From Phycisphaerae bacterium (lineage in GTDB: Bacteria > Planctomycetota > Phycisphaerae > Phycisphaerales > SM1A02), in assembly GCA_002689385.1 (NCBI GenBank), contig NZFX01000028.1, forward strand, positions 1 to 41,728: DNA of 41,728 bases, given 5' to 3'. Under the pieces are notes generated by a model. It did no database searches. It was not told the DNA's origin and saw only the letters and a list, made by a program, of their open reading frames with translations. A program made the translations under genes and the position numbers. Every line of letters begins with the position of its first letter. The stretch's first letter is position 1. Below are positions 26,928 to 35,817 of this stretch, in pieces.

Positions 26928-28066
26928 GTCAATCCTTCAGGAAGCGTATTAAAGTTTTCGCAACCGCTTTTTGTTACGAGCACCATATCTTCCACCCGAA
27001 CACCGCCAATAGCATGGCTATACAAGCCAGGCTCAATGGTGACAACATCACCTATGAGTAGTACCGCTCCATTTCTATCAAGCAGTGGTGGTTCGTGCAC
27101 ATCAAGTCCAATTCCGTGCCCCGTTCCGTGCGGCATGGAGCAAAAAGTTACTGCATCTGTTTCAGCCGGAAGCCCTTCAGTGTAGCCATGGTCTAGCAAC
27201 ACACCCACGGTTGCAAGGTGGACTTCTTCTCCTGAAACGCCGGCCTTTGTCGCGCATATTCCTGCACGCTTTGCAGCAACGACTGCATCGTGCATTTTTT
27301 GTATCTCTTCTGGAATTTCTCCGTGCACGACTGTGCGCGTGCAGTCACCGTTGTACATAGAATTTTTATTCAGTGGAAAAATATCGATGATGACTGGCTC
27401 CCCAGTGCGAAGCGGTCCACTGCCTAGTTCATGGCAATCACCACCGTCGCTTCCGCCTGCGACAATGCACGGCGGATTAAAAAAGTTTCGTTCTAACAAA
27501 AAAGAGTCGATGTCCGTGCGAAGTCGCTCGCTTGTGAGCACTTCATCGTTTACAAAAAGCACACCATCGCGGTCTGCTGTTGCATGCGCAACCATTTCAC
27601 AAGCCATACGCATAACCTCCTCGGTCACTTTTTGTGCTTGTTTCAAATGTGCAATTTCTTCGAGATCTTTTACTCGCCGGTCCATAACACCCATTTCGTT
27701 ATCTAGTTCAACAATGATTCCTGATGCTTGCATTTCATCGACATAAATCAGAGGTAACGTCCGGTCCCCTATAACATTTGTAATCCCATTTCGACGAAGG
27801 CACTCGGCTGTTGATTGTGCGGCAGCCGTTTCTCTATCTCCTGAAAGCCCACTGCCTGGAGTGAAATCGGAATAGCCATACACACGGTCCGCACGTGCGT
27901 GTTTTTTCGCTCGATCCATTTCAATCTCTCGAAGTATCAGCGATCGTGTTCCGTCTGGCAAATCAATTGCAATCATTGCATCGTGCACCATAAAACGTAC
28001 TGCTCTGTACAACGATTTATTTGTAAATGGATTCCCCGCCATTACTCGAGCTGTTTTAGTTTGCAT
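26918..28066 (-). CDS. M24 family metallopeptidase (Xaa-Pro aminopeptidase-like)
   Basis: A 382-residue pita-bread-fold peptidase. The five metal ligands are all seen: Asp in VIIDIFP, Asp in GDCTRTVVHG, His in PHGTGHGIGLDVHE, Glu in TIEPGLY and Glu in VRVEDM. The N-terminal creatinase-like domain (1-150) is of the aminopeptidase P type. It has no signal peptide, so it is cytoplasmic and probably trims peptides with Xaa-Pro ends. It is the first gene of a two-gene minus-strand operon with the PVC heme protein. TAAACT lies 6 bases before ATG 28066, with no Shine-Dalgarno sequence. Confidence 0.92.
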   Translation of the reverse strand: MQTKTARVMAGNPFTNKSLYRAVRFMVHDAMIAIDLPDGTRSLILREIEMDRAKKHARADRVYGYSDFTPGSGLSGDRETAAAQSTAECLRRNGITNVIGDRTLPLIYVDEMQASGIIVELDNEMGVMDRRVKDLEEIAHLKQAQKVTEEVMRMACEMVAHATADRDGVLFVNDEVLTSERLRTDIDSFLLERNFFNPPCIVAGGSDGGDCHELGSGPLRTGEPVIIDIFPLNKNSMYNGDCTRTVVHGEIPEEIQKMHDAVVAAKRAGICATKAGVSGEEVHLATVGVLLDHGYTEGLPAETDAVTFCSMPHGTGHGIGLDVHEPPLLDRNGAVLLIGDVVTIEPGLYSHAIGGVRVEDMVLVTKSGCENFNTLPEGLTWE

Positions 28067-28211
28067 TGATGTAGTTTACAGTCCAGGCACGCGTAGAAAA
28101 GTTGTCGTCACTCTCAAAATAATGCAAGCAGAGTGGTCGACTACCTTACTTGCGACTCACAGTAGTGACATCCACAATTTTCCGACACACGGTTTCGCGT
28201 CTGTTTCGTTA

Positions 28212-28256
28212 GGGTCAGGCAACACCGCATTGCTCCGCAATGCTTGTGCCAGACCC
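28212..28256. repeat. 45-base long imperfect hairpin downstream of tRNA-Ala
   Basis: Nested arms pair across the element: GGGTC (28212-28216) with GACCC (28252-28256), GGCA (28218-28221) with TGCC (28247-28250), and GCATTGC (28227-28233) with GCAATGC (28237-28243), around a TCC apex. It starts 14 bases from the 3' end of the tRNA gene. No T-run follows, so it is not a standard terminator. GTTTCG occurs on both sides (28203-28208 and 28257-28262). It may be a small mobile palindrome or a processing signal. Confidence 0.65.
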
Positions 28257-28269
28257 GTTTCGAAGCAAG

Positions 28270-28342
<73 letters not shown>

Positions 28343-28362
28343 ATGCGCCCCCAAAAAATTAT

Positions 28363-28680
28363 CTACATTGCTGCATCGATTGCTTGTGCAAGTTCATCTT
28401 TTGATTTAATGCCAACGAACTTGCTCACCACTTCGCCGTTTTTAAAAATGATGATGCTTGGAATAGATTGGATCCCATACTGAACAGCAGCATCACGATT
28501 GTTATCGATGTCAACTTTGCCAACTTTTGCTTTGCCGTCGTACTCTCCAGCGAGTTCGTCAATAACGGGACCGAGCATTTTGCATGGTCCACACCATTCT
28601 GCCCAAAAGTCAACAAGGACTGGTTGGTCTGCGTTTAATACTTCATCTTGAAAATTAGCATCTGTAAATTCTAGTGCCAC
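28363..28680 (-). CDS. trxA: Thioredoxin
   Basis: A 105-residue thioredoxin that reduces protein disulfides in the cytoplasm. The active site WAEWCGPCK has Cys30 and Cys33, and the cis-proline segment is SIPSIIIFKNGE. The length is standard. The start codon is GTG (28680-28678), supported by a Shine-Dalgarno AGGAGA (28689-28694) 8 bases upstream and by the usual family start. It follows folP by 32 bases on the same strand and precedes the tRNA gene. Confidence 0.97.
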   Translation of the reverse strand: MALEFTDANFQDEVLNADQPVLVDFWAEWCGPCKMLGPVIDELAGEYDGKAKVGKVDIDNNRDAAVQYGIQSIPSIIIFKNGEVVSKFVGIKSKDELAQAIDAAM

Positions 28681-28712
28681 GGGGTCTATCTCCTACTTTC
28701 GTGATTGCTCTA

Positions 28713-29579
28713 TTAGTTCGTGTTCTCGTGAGGTTGGGATTGTAGCACTCGAAGATGGCTTGCAACATTATGTACACGAAAAATTTGTGCACCACCGGCT
28801 GCCATCCGCTCAGCGACTTCAGCCGATGCCTCATCGCGAAGCGCTGGCTCGTCTATTTCATGCGTAACACCTAGAAACCGCTTCCGGCTTGCACCAGTAA
28901 ATACAGGGAATCCAAGTTCGACAAACCGAGCTATTTCCTGCACAATCTGCCAATTTTGTTCAACGCTTTTTCCAAAACCAAGCCCTGGGTCAATTGCAAT
29001 TGCTTCCCGTTGTACTCCCTGCTCAACAGCAATGGCTATTCGCTCAATGAGCCAAGCAGAAATTTCCTGCACAACATCATCAGATGTTGGTTCCACCTTG
29101 TACATATCGCAATACGCATCTAATTCAGGCGCAAGACGTCTATGCATAAGAATAAGTCCCGCGCCCGTTTGCGCCGCTACAGAAAACATCGCGGTATCTT
29201 CCATCCCCGCTGACACATCGTTAATAATGGTTGCGCCCGCATCTATTGCACCCTGCGCGACTTGTGAACTTGTCGTGTCTATCGAAATCAGTACGCTGCT
29301 TTGCTTTCGAATCCCTTCGATGACCGGCAATACCCTGTCGAGTTGTTCTTGAGTGCAAATGCGGCTGGCGCCTGGACGTGTTGATTCTCCGCCAACATCA
29401 ATAATTTCCGCTCCTTGCGCTTCCATTTCAAGCGACCAGGTAACTGCTTTTTCTTGCGAGAGAAAGTTGCCGCCATCGCTAAAACTATCAGGCGTTGCGT
29501 TCAAAATGCCCACAAGCACAGGTGTTTCCAACGATACTACACGTTGTGCGCATTTCCAAGATGTGGCAATTTGATTCAT
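28713..29579 (-). CDS. folP: Dihydropteroate synthase
   Basis: A 288-residue TIM-barrel enzyme of folate synthesis joining p-aminobenzoate to dihydropterin pyrophosphate. Signatures are ILNATPDSFSDGG (about 25-37), DVGGESTRPGA (about 61-71), the IINDVSAG strand, DPGLGFGK and the GASRKRFLG loop. Its start is only 20 bases from that of the divergent antiporter-like gene, so both promoters share this gap and the opposing gene ends. TACTTT (29585-29590) lies 5 bases before the ATG with no Shine-Dalgarno sequence. Confidence 0.96.
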   Translation of the reverse strand: MNQIATSWKCAQRVVSLETPVLVGILNATPDSFSDGGNFLSQEKAVTWSLEMEAQGAEIIDVGGESTRPGASRICTQEQLDRVLPVIEGIRKQSSVLISIDTTSSQVAQGAIDAGATIINDVSAGMEDTAMFSVAAQTGAGLILMHRRLAPELDAYCDMYKVEPTSDDVVQEISAWLIERIAIAVEQGVQREAIAIDPGLGFGKSVEQNWQIVQEIARFVELGFPVFTGASRKRFLGVTHEIDEPALRDEASAEVAERMAAGGAQIFRVHNVASHLRVLQSQPHENTN

Positions 29580-29599
29580 TTGTGAAAGTAGAGTAATCG

Positions 29600-30766
29600 A
29601 TGCAAGAACTCGTTATCAATAGTACCGTCCAATACACTTTATTACTGTTTATTCCGCTCTTATTTGCATTTATCTTGAAACAAACCCGAATTCGTAGTTG
29701 GGCGATGCTCGGTGGGGTTGTAGGTGGTGTGCTCCTGGGTCCCGCAATTTTCGGAGCAGTCGCTCCTGATTATTGGGAAGATGTTTTTCAAGGAGGCGCC
29801 GTTGCCCATGAAAAAGTAATTCGCCTTGAAAGGCAACAACAAGCCGACACACTTGCCGCCACAACGCTTGGCGTCGACGAAACGAGCATTCTTCAAATGC
29901 GAGCCGATCAACACGTTGCGCTATCTAAAAAAATCGAGGAATGGGAAACTGCAAAATGGAAATCCCAGGTCACGTTGCGTAATTATGCGATGTTATTCAT
30001 TGTGCTCATCCTCCTTAGTGGCTCCATGCGGTGCAGAGCAAAGGGCACTGCGCCACCGGCAATGTCACTTTCGGTTGGTGTCTGGGCTTCCATCATCCCA
30101 GGTGGCCTGGCGACTTTGATTCTGGTGTTGGTCACAGACATGCCGCTGGCATCGGTCCTCGCGTTAGGTGCATGCTTGGGCACGGGGCCCTGGACGCTTG
30201 CCGCTTGGGAACAAAATTCTCCAGATTCTTCTGAACAAGACGGTGCGCTTCTCATGTCACGGTGTGGACGTGTTGCATGGCTTGTTTCGAGTATTGCTGC
30301 GGTGTATGCAGCATGGACCGTGCAAGGCATGATGTCGCTTGTCTGGATACTGCCGCTGTTACTTTTGCCATTCCTTTGGCTTTTCCCAGCAAAACCGTGG
30401 CGATGGCTACACCTTTTTGTTGATTATGCCGCAATTCCAAGTGTGATGGCAACATCGTTGGTGCTCATACAGCCATTGGAAAATCTGCACGTTTGGGCCA
30501 TTTTAGTTGTGATTCTTTTTTGTGCTGATGCGAGGTGGCTCGGCGGCATGATCGGCCTTGGGCTTCTAGGCGGGCGGAAGAGTGGCGAAGCGATGCGCCT
30601 TGCTATTCCATTGGTCGATGCAGGCGTTTCCCAACTCTGCATGGCTTCGTTACTTATTGGCGCTGGTGTGCTTCCTGCCCCATTCGCTATTGCAGCCCTT
30701 GCTGGCGCAGTGTTCCTTGAGTGCACCGCCCCAATTCGCCTCAAAATTTCAAAAAGTAAAAATTAA
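29600..30766 (+). CDS. Antiporter-like membrane protein with internal coiled coil
   Basis: A 388-residue protein with about ten membrane helices. The start resembles CPA2/Kef-type exchangers (FAFILKQTRIRSWAMLGGVVGGVLLGP). Between the second and third helices is a soluble, strongly helical segment (about 65-125, EKVIRLERQQQADTLAATTL and a second heptad-like run), unusual for these exchangers. Later GACLGTGPWTLAAWEQN could be the discontinuous helix region, but no clear ion-binding Asp pair is seen. Function uncertain: a cation/proton exchanger fold is my best reading, not secure. No Shine-Dalgarno sequence; TAGAGT lies 5 bases before the ATG. Confidence 0.7.
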   Translation: MQELVINSTVQYTLLLFIPLLFAFILKQTRIRSWAMLGGVVGGVLLGPAIFGAVAPDYWEDVFQGGAVAHEKVIRLERQQQADTLAATTLGVDETSILQMRADQHVALSKKIEEWETAKWKSQVTLRNYAMLFIVLILLSGSMRCRAKGTAPPAMSLSVGVWASIIPGGLATLILVLVTDMPLASVLALGACLGTGPWTLAAWEQNSPDSSEQDGALLMSRCGRVAWLVSSIAAVYAAWTVQGMMSLVWILPLLLLPFLWLFPAKPWRWLHLFVDYAAIPSVMATSLVLIQPLENLHVWAILVVILFCADARWLGGMIGLGLLGGRKSGEAMRLAIPLVDAGVSQLCMASLLIGAGVLPAPFAIAALAGAVFLECTAPIRLKISKSKN

Positions 30767-30778
30767 TTCCTCAGAGAC
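30764..30778 (+). repeat. 15-base dispersed repeat, copy 2
   Basis: Identical to 5554-5568. It begins on the stop codon of the antiporter-like gene. An AGAGAC/GTCTCT inverted pair (30773-30778 and 30798-30803) encloses 19 AT-rich bases. Nothing else is recognisable between here and the end of glmS at 30932. Confidence 0.4.
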
Positions 30779-30931
30779 CTTTTACATTTGAATATACGTC
30801 TCTAGACTTATTTGTCGCCTAAAAATACTATCTATTGACCCTGAGACAATTGAATAAACGTGCTCAGTGTCAGTAAATTTCGCAGCAAAAACGTTTCTGG
30901 GGGCAGGGGTAAAAACGACCCGCGGGATTGT

Positions 30932-32767
30932 TTATTCCACGGTGACTGATTTGGCGAGGTTACGAGGTTTGTCAACATCTTTACCTCGAAGTACCGCAGC
31001 GTGATACGCCAAGAGTTGCAGTGGAATCACGGTCAACAGGGGTTGGAGTGGCTCGGGCACATCAGGAACGTAAAACACATCATCGCAGTGTGCTTTGATA
31101 TTCGTGTCGCCCTCTGTCGCCACAGCAATCACATGACCACCTCGCGAACGTACCTCTTCCATATTACCGATGACTTTTTCGTATTGGCTGCCTTTGGTTG
31201 CAACAATAACAACTGGCATGCCCTTATCAATCAAGGCAATTGGTCCATGCTTCATTTCCGCAGCGGGCATACCCTCTGCATGTATATAACTAATTTCTTT
31301 TAGCTTCAAGGCGCCTTCAAGCGCAACTGGATAATTTGTGCCTCTTCCAAGGAAGAGCCAGTTGTCCCGATCTACAACACCTTTTGTCACTTCAAGAATA
31401 TGGTCAGATTGTTCAAGCACAGTCGCAATGTGGTCTGGGATTTGTTCAAGCGATGAGAGTAATTCTGAAACTTCTTCTCTGCTGAGTTGATGTCTTCGAC
31501 CAATATAGGTTGCAAGCATTGTCAAAACAGCAACTTGCCCAATGAATGCCTTTGTTGAAGCAACGCCGATTTCAGGTCCAACGCGCAAATACACGCCTGC
31601 ATCGGTCTCACGAGAAATGGTTGAACCAACAACGTTCACAGCGCCAAACGTCAAAGCGCCCCTTCGCTTTGCTTCCTGTACTGCTGCAAGTGTGTCTGCC
31701 GTTTCTCCTGATTGACTTACGGCAATGGCAATGGTTCCCTCTTCCACGATTGGATTTCGATAGCGAAACTCACTTGCGAATTCCACTTCCGTAGGGATGC
31801 CCGCAAGTTTTTCAAAAAGATATTCGCCGATCATCGCTGCGTGTAATGCCGTTCCTTGGCCGAGTAAAAGAATTCGTTTTGCTTTGACTATTTCATTTTC
31901 AAAATCCGTCACGCCACCGAGCACAATTTGCCTGCTCGCTGCATCAATACGACCTTGAATACACGTCCGGAGCGTGTTGGGTTGCTCGTAAATCTCTTTC
32001 AGCATGAAGTGGTCGAAATTACCAAGTTCAATTTGCTCAAGAGTGAATTCCAGTTCTTGGATTTCTGGTGTCAATTCAACATTCTCAACGGTGGTCGTTC
32101 TAAACGAATCATGAGTTAATCGAGCAACAGTTTCATCGTCTAACAAAAATGCTTGCGTAGTATGAGCAACAATGGCGCTTGAATCTGAAGCAACAACGTA
32201 CTCGTCTTTGCCTACGCCAACAAGTAATGGCGAGCCCTTCCGTGCCACAACCAAAATGTCTGGTTCTTGTTTACAAACAACTGCAATTGCATACGCACCA
32301 GTTACTTCTCGAAGTGCAGACTGCACTGCTCGCTCCAAGTCGCCGTCGTACAATTCGCCAATCAAATGTGCAAGCACCTCGGTGTCTGTGTCGCTTGTGA
32401 AAACATGCCCTTTGCCTATCAGATATTTTTTCAACGACACATAATTTTCAATGATGCCATTGTGCACCAACTGAATTCCATGACCGTTCTTTTCGTCATC
32501 ACTGTGGGGATGTGCATTGCGTTCCGAAGGTTCACCATGCGTTGCCCAGCGAGTATGTGCAATACCAATCGTCCCATCAAAGCCCGCATCTTTCGTCACT
32601 ATTTCTTCAAGTCCCGCAACCCGTCCCATCGAGCGCGCCACATTGACCTTACCGTTAATAACCGCTAGTCCGGACGAATCATATCCGCGGTATTCCAGTC
32701 GCTTCAATCCTTCAAGAAGGAGATCGCGCGCCGGCTTTGTTCCAATATAAGCAACTATTCCACACAT
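30932..32767 (-). CDS. glmS: Glutamine--fructose-6-phosphate aminotransferase (isomerising)
   Basis: A 611-residue enzyme making glucosamine-6-phosphate for peptidoglycan and lipopolysaccharide. It begins MCGIVAYIG with Cys2 as the glutaminase nucleophile. RLEYRGYDSSG and HTRWATHGEPS are conserved. Two SIS domains follow (about 290-430 and 460-600) and the end is PRNLAKSVTVE as in the family. Length is normal (E. coli 609). The upstream sequence shows no room for a glmS ribozyme (94 bases to the divergent rarA). TATTCT (32776-32781) lies 8 bases before the ATG. Confidence 0.98.
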   Translation of the reverse strand: MCGIVAYIGTKPARDLLLEGLKRLEYRGYDSSGLAVINGKVNVARSMGRVAGLEEIVTKDAGFDGTIGIAHTRWATHGEPSERNAHPHSDDEKNGHGIQLVHNGIIENYVSLKKYLIGKGHVFTSDTDTEVLAHLIGELYDGDLERAVQSALREVTGAYAIAVVCKQEPDILVVARKGSPLLVGVGKDEYVVASDSSAIVAHTTQAFLLDDETVARLTHDSFRTTTVENVELTPEIQELEFTLEQIELGNFDHFMLKEIYEQPNTLRTCIQGRIDAASRQIVLGGVTDFENEIVKAKRILLLGQGTALHAAMIGEYLFEKLAGIPTEVEFASEFRYRNPIVEEGTIAIAVSQSGETADTLAAVQEAKRRGALTFGAVNVVGSTISRETDAGVYLRVGPEIGVASTKAFIGQVAVLTMLATYIGRRHQLSREEVSELLSSLEQIPDHIATVLEQSDHILEVTKGVVDRDNWLFLGRGTNYPVALEGALKLKEISYIHAEGMPAAEMKHGPIALIDKGMPVVIVATKGSQYEKVIGNMEEVRSRGGHVIAVATEGDTNIKAHCDDVFYVPDVPEPLQPLLTVIPLQLLAYHAAVLRGKDVDKPRNLAKSVTVE

Positions 32768-32861
32768 ATATGGGAAGAATACACCACATCCCCGCCATTG
32801 AGAAACAAAAAACCAATTTCAATTTATTATCGGAGCGCCCAGTTGCGTTTACAATCTAATA

Positions 32862-34016
32862 ATGGCCAATCTATTTTCAGAAAAAGCAAAAAAACAACGC
32901 GATGGTGTCAGGCCCCTCGCTGACCGTTTTCGCCCAAGCACACTCAATGAGGTCGTCGGACAAACACACATCCTTGGCGAATACGATTTACTACGGCGAA
33001 TGATAACAAGCGACACGTTACGTTCCGCTATTTTCTGGGGACCTCCAGGGACAGGCAAGACTACATTGGCGCATGTCATTGCGAATGAATCAACGTGTCA
33101 TGTTGAATCTTTTAACGCTGCGATGATTGGGGTTGCCGACATTCGCCGGATCATCGAAGAAGCACGCAACCGCATAGAACAAAACGCTGAAAGAACTATC
33201 TTGTTTCTTGATGAGATTCATCGGTTCAGCCGAAGTCAACAAGACGTGTTGCTTGAGGCGGTTGAACATGGTGTCATAATTTTGATAGGCGCGACAACAG
33301 AAAATCCCGCGTATACCGTAAACAACGCACTCATTAGTCGATCCACGCTCTTTCAACTTGAACCGCTTACGAAACAAGAAATAGAAACTGTCTTACGTTC
33401 TGCAATTTCAGAAACAAGAGGCCTTGGGTCACTTGATATAACATGCGAGGACGAAGCAATACAACACTGGTCACTCGTTGCAGACGGCGATGCGCGGCGT
33501 GCATTAAACGCACTTGAAATTGCCGTTGGCAGCTGCGGAAGCAATTGCATTACACTTGAAGATGCCCAACAATCTATACAGAAAAAAGCTGTTCGATATG
33601 ACCGTAAAGGCGATGGGCATTACGACCATGCAAGTGCGCTCATTAAATCTATCCGCGTGAACGACACAGACGCCGCACTGTATTGGCTTGCAACTATGCT
33701 CGAGGCAGGAGAAGACCCCCGTTTTATCGCACGACGTATGTCGATTTTTGCGAGTGAAGATATTGGCATGGCAGATCCTCGAGCGATAGAACAAGCAGCG
33801 TCCGCATGGCTCATTATTGAACGAGTCGGCATGCCTGAATGCCAACTAACGCTCAGTCAACTTGTCATGTATTTAGCAAAAGCAAAAAAGTCTCGAGCTG
33901 TCGACAATGCGATTTGGCAAGCACGGGATGCTGTCAAAAATCATCGCACAGTCATCGCGCCAACGGACCATGATCCACAAAAACTTCCAGCCATAACTGC
34001 GAAGTATGACGAATGA
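32862..34016 (+). CDS. rarA: Replication-associated recombination protein A (RarA/MgsA AAA+ ATPase)
   Basis: AAA+ ATPase acting at stalled forks. It starts MANLFSEKAKKQRDGVRPLA and has Walker A GPPGTGKTT (about 60-68), Walker B LFLDEIHRF, sensor GATTENPAY and the C-terminal MgsA segment (DAALYWLATMLEAGEDPRFI, SEDIGMADPRA). At 384 residues it is about 50 shorter than most members: the usual GYGKGYKYPHD...QYLP tail is missing and the protein ends LPAITAKYDE. The next gene starts at the stop (ATGA overlap), so no hidden frameshifted tail remains. TACAAT lies 6 bases before the start. Confidence 0.94.
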   Translation: MANLFSEKAKKQRDGVRPLADRFRPSTLNEVVGQTHILGEYDLLRRMITSDTLRSAIFWGPPGTGKTTLAHVIANESTCHVESFNAAMIGVADIRRIIEEARNRIEQNAERTILFLDEIHRFSRSQQDVLLEAVEHGVIILIGATTENPAYTVNNALISRSTLFQLEPLTKQEIETVLRSAISETRGLGSLDITCEDEAIQHWSLVADGDARRALNALEIAVGSCGSNCITLEDAQQSIQKKAVRYDRKGDGHYDHASALIKSIRVNDTDAALYWLATMLEAGEDPRFIARRMSIFASEDIGMADPRAIEQAASAWLIIERVGMPECQLTLSQLVMYLAKAKKSRAVDNAIWQARDAVKNHRTVIAPTDHDPQKLPAITAKYDE

Positions 34017-34576
34017 ACAAAGCATCGATGCGCACAACAATCAAACGTGCTGTAAAAAATATGTCGTCTACATGTAAGCAAAAAGCAAGCGGTGCTATCT
34101 GCGAGCGTCTCACTTCGATTGCTTCTGTTGCAACTGCTGATTCTGTTTTTGCTTACCTCCCCCTTGCAGATGAAGTGAACTTACTGCCACTACTTTCGTT
34201 GTGGATTGATGAATCAAGAACTGTCTGCGTACCCCTCATTGACTGGGAAAACAACACCATGCGAGGTGGTCTGCTTACTTCCCTTGAAGCAGGCGCTTTG
34301 AGAGAAACGAGACATTCGATCCAGGAGCCCGTTGCGCGCCACCCTTTGCCATCCGACTGTATCGACGTCATACTTGTGCCTGGTCTTGCGTTTGACAAAG
34401 CAGGTGGCCGCCTTGGACGTGGCGGCGGTTTTTATGATCGTTTTCTAGAGCAAACGCGACCACCCATTGTTATTGGCGTCTGCTTTGACGAGCAAATCGT
34501 TGATTGCATTCCTCGGGAAGCACATGACCAAGAAATGAATGCCATTGTTACGCCAACTCGCACCTACTTTGAGTAG
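34013..34576 (+). CDS. 5-formyltetrahydrofolate cyclo-ligase
   Basis: A 187-residue ATP-dependent enzyme converting 5-formyl-THF to 5,10-methenyl-THF. The family signature is clear: ILVPGLAFDKAGGRLGRGGGFYDRFL (about 121-146; the loop GRGGGFYD binds ATP), after a region with YLPLADEVNL. The length is standard. It overlaps rarA by 4 bases, indicating translational coupling. With folP at 28713 it represents folate metabolism in the region. Confidence 0.93.
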   Translation: MNKASMRTTIKRAVKNMSSTCKQKASGAICERLTSIASVATADSVFAYLPLADEVNLLPLLSLWIDESRTVCVPLIDWENNTMRGGLLTSLEAGALRETRHSIQEPVARHPLPSDCIDVILVPGLAFDKAGGRLGRGGGFYDRFLEQTRPPIVIGVCFDEQIVDCIPREAHDQEMNAIVTPTRTYFE

Positions 34577-34609
34577 TCACGGAATCGCATAATCTGTACA
34601 ATCCCTTAC

Positions 34610-35743
34610 ATGGCATTACCAAGTCAAGGCGGATTTTCATCAACACGACGCGGCAGTATGTACCGACGAAAGCGCGGGCGACGAACCTTCTCGTGGTTCA
34701 TTGTTTTCGTAACCGGTGCTGGAATCACTTGGATGCTCTGGCCAACCGGCGCACCGGATGATGCACTTGAAGAAGTTGCCGAGACAACACCTGTTATTGA
34801 AGTGAAAAGTATTGCGATGCCTCCTGCTATCATTGATAACAATGAAAAGCCTGTTGTTGCAAAAGCAGTTCCTGTTACACCAGCTCCAGCGCCGATTGTT
34901 ACTCCTCGCCAAACCGAAGAAATTATCGCCATTGCAGAGAAGTCTCCTGTTGCAAAACCCATTATGCTTGCTGCAACTACTTCTGTAAATCTCGAAGAAG
35001 GACTGCATTTACTTGATAGCGGTCGAAGCGTTGAAGCGAGAGCGCAACTTTCTGCCCTGCTTCGAAGTGGGTCACTGACAGAAACTGAAGCGGCCCAAGC
35101 TCGCGGTGTTCTTACAGACATTTCTGACTCTTTAGTGTTCTCCCGCGAAATCGCCAGCGGCGACCCATATGCCATCGAATATATTGTTCGAGGCGGTGAC
35201 ACACTAAGTGGCATTGTGAAAAAAATGGGGCTGAACGTTGACTGGCGATTTATTCAACGAATCAACCACATCAAATCTGCTTCAAGTATTCGACCTGGGC
35301 AAAATATCAAACTCGTCACTGGTCCATTTCATGCGAAAGTCGACAAAGCGACGTATCGCATCGACTTGTACGAAGGTGATGGTAATGAACAAGTGTTCGT
35401 TCGTTCGTACCGTGTTGGCCTTGGCGAGTTTAACTCCACGCCAACTGGTCTTTTCCGGGTACGGCAAAACTCAAAATTGATGAATCCAACATGGATTAAC
35501 CCGCGAACTCGTGAGTTTTTCAACGCTGACAATCCTGAAAATCCTATCGGCGAACGTTGGATTGGCCTAGAAGGCATAGAAGAGCGCACAAGCGACCTAT
35601 CTGGCCTTGGCATCCACGGCACAATTGCACCTGAATCAATCGGCACGCAATCATCAATGGGTTGTGTCCGCATGGGCTCAAACGATGTTGCGCAAGTTTA
35701 CGAAATGCTCTCAGAGGGTGTTTCCACCATCGAAATCAACTAA
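34610..35743 (+). CDS. L,D-transpeptidase with LysM domain, membrane-anchored
   Basis: A 377-residue cell-wall enzyme. A basic cytoplasmic tail (RRKRGRR) precedes one membrane helix (about 28-44). A Pro/Val/Ala-rich linker (60-120) and a short helical repeat (about 127-175) lead to a LysM domain (about 190-236, VRGGDTLSGIVKKMGL). The YkuD catalytic domain (about 242-376) has His336 in GIHGT and Cys352 in SMGCVRM. Such enzymes cross-link peptidoglycan or attach lipoproteins to it. This supports a peptidoglycan wall in the organism. TACAAT lies 7 bases before ATG 34610. Confidence 0.93.
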   Translation: MALPSQGGFSSTRRGSMYRRKRGRRTFSWFIVFVTGAGITWMLWPTGAPDDALEEVAETTPVIEVKSIAMPPAIIDNNEKPVVAKAVPVTPAPAPIVTPRQTEEIIAIAEKSPVAKPIMLAATTSVNLEEGLHLLDSGRSVEARAQLSALLRSGSLTETEAAQARGVLTDISDSLVFSREIASGDPYAIEYIVRGGDTLSGIVKKMGLNVDWRFIQRINHIKSASSIRPGQNIKLVTGPFHAKVDKATYRIDLYEGDGNEQVFVRSYRVGLGEFNSTPTGLFRVRQNSKLMNPTWINPRTREFFNADNPENPIGERWIGLEGIEERTSDLSGLGIHGTIAPESIGTQSSMGCVRMGSNDVAQVYEMLSEGVSTIEIN

Positions 35744-35754
35744 TTTTTTATACA

Positions 35755-35777
35755 CCCAAAAAGGCTTCCCTTTTGGG
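35755..35777 (+). other. Stem-loop after L,D-transpeptidase gene
   Basis: CCCAAAAAGG and CCCTTTTGGG pair (one mismatch) around CTT, 11 bases after the stop codon. No downstream T-run follows on the plus strand, so termination is possible but not typical. Confidence 0.4.
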
Positions 35778-35817
35778 GTTGAAATAAAACTACCCCGAGT
35801 AATACCCTAAACGCAGC

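Noticed and set aside
32768-32861. Possible glmS ribozyme upstream of glmS
   Set aside because: Only 94 bases separate glmS from the divergent rarA, and the ribozyme core cannot be fitted; a promoter-like hexamer lies 8 bases before the start.
34624-35214. 196-codon open frame on the minus strand
   Set aside because: Antisense to the L,D-transpeptidase N-terminal half and Ser/Ala/Thr-rich; no homology pattern.
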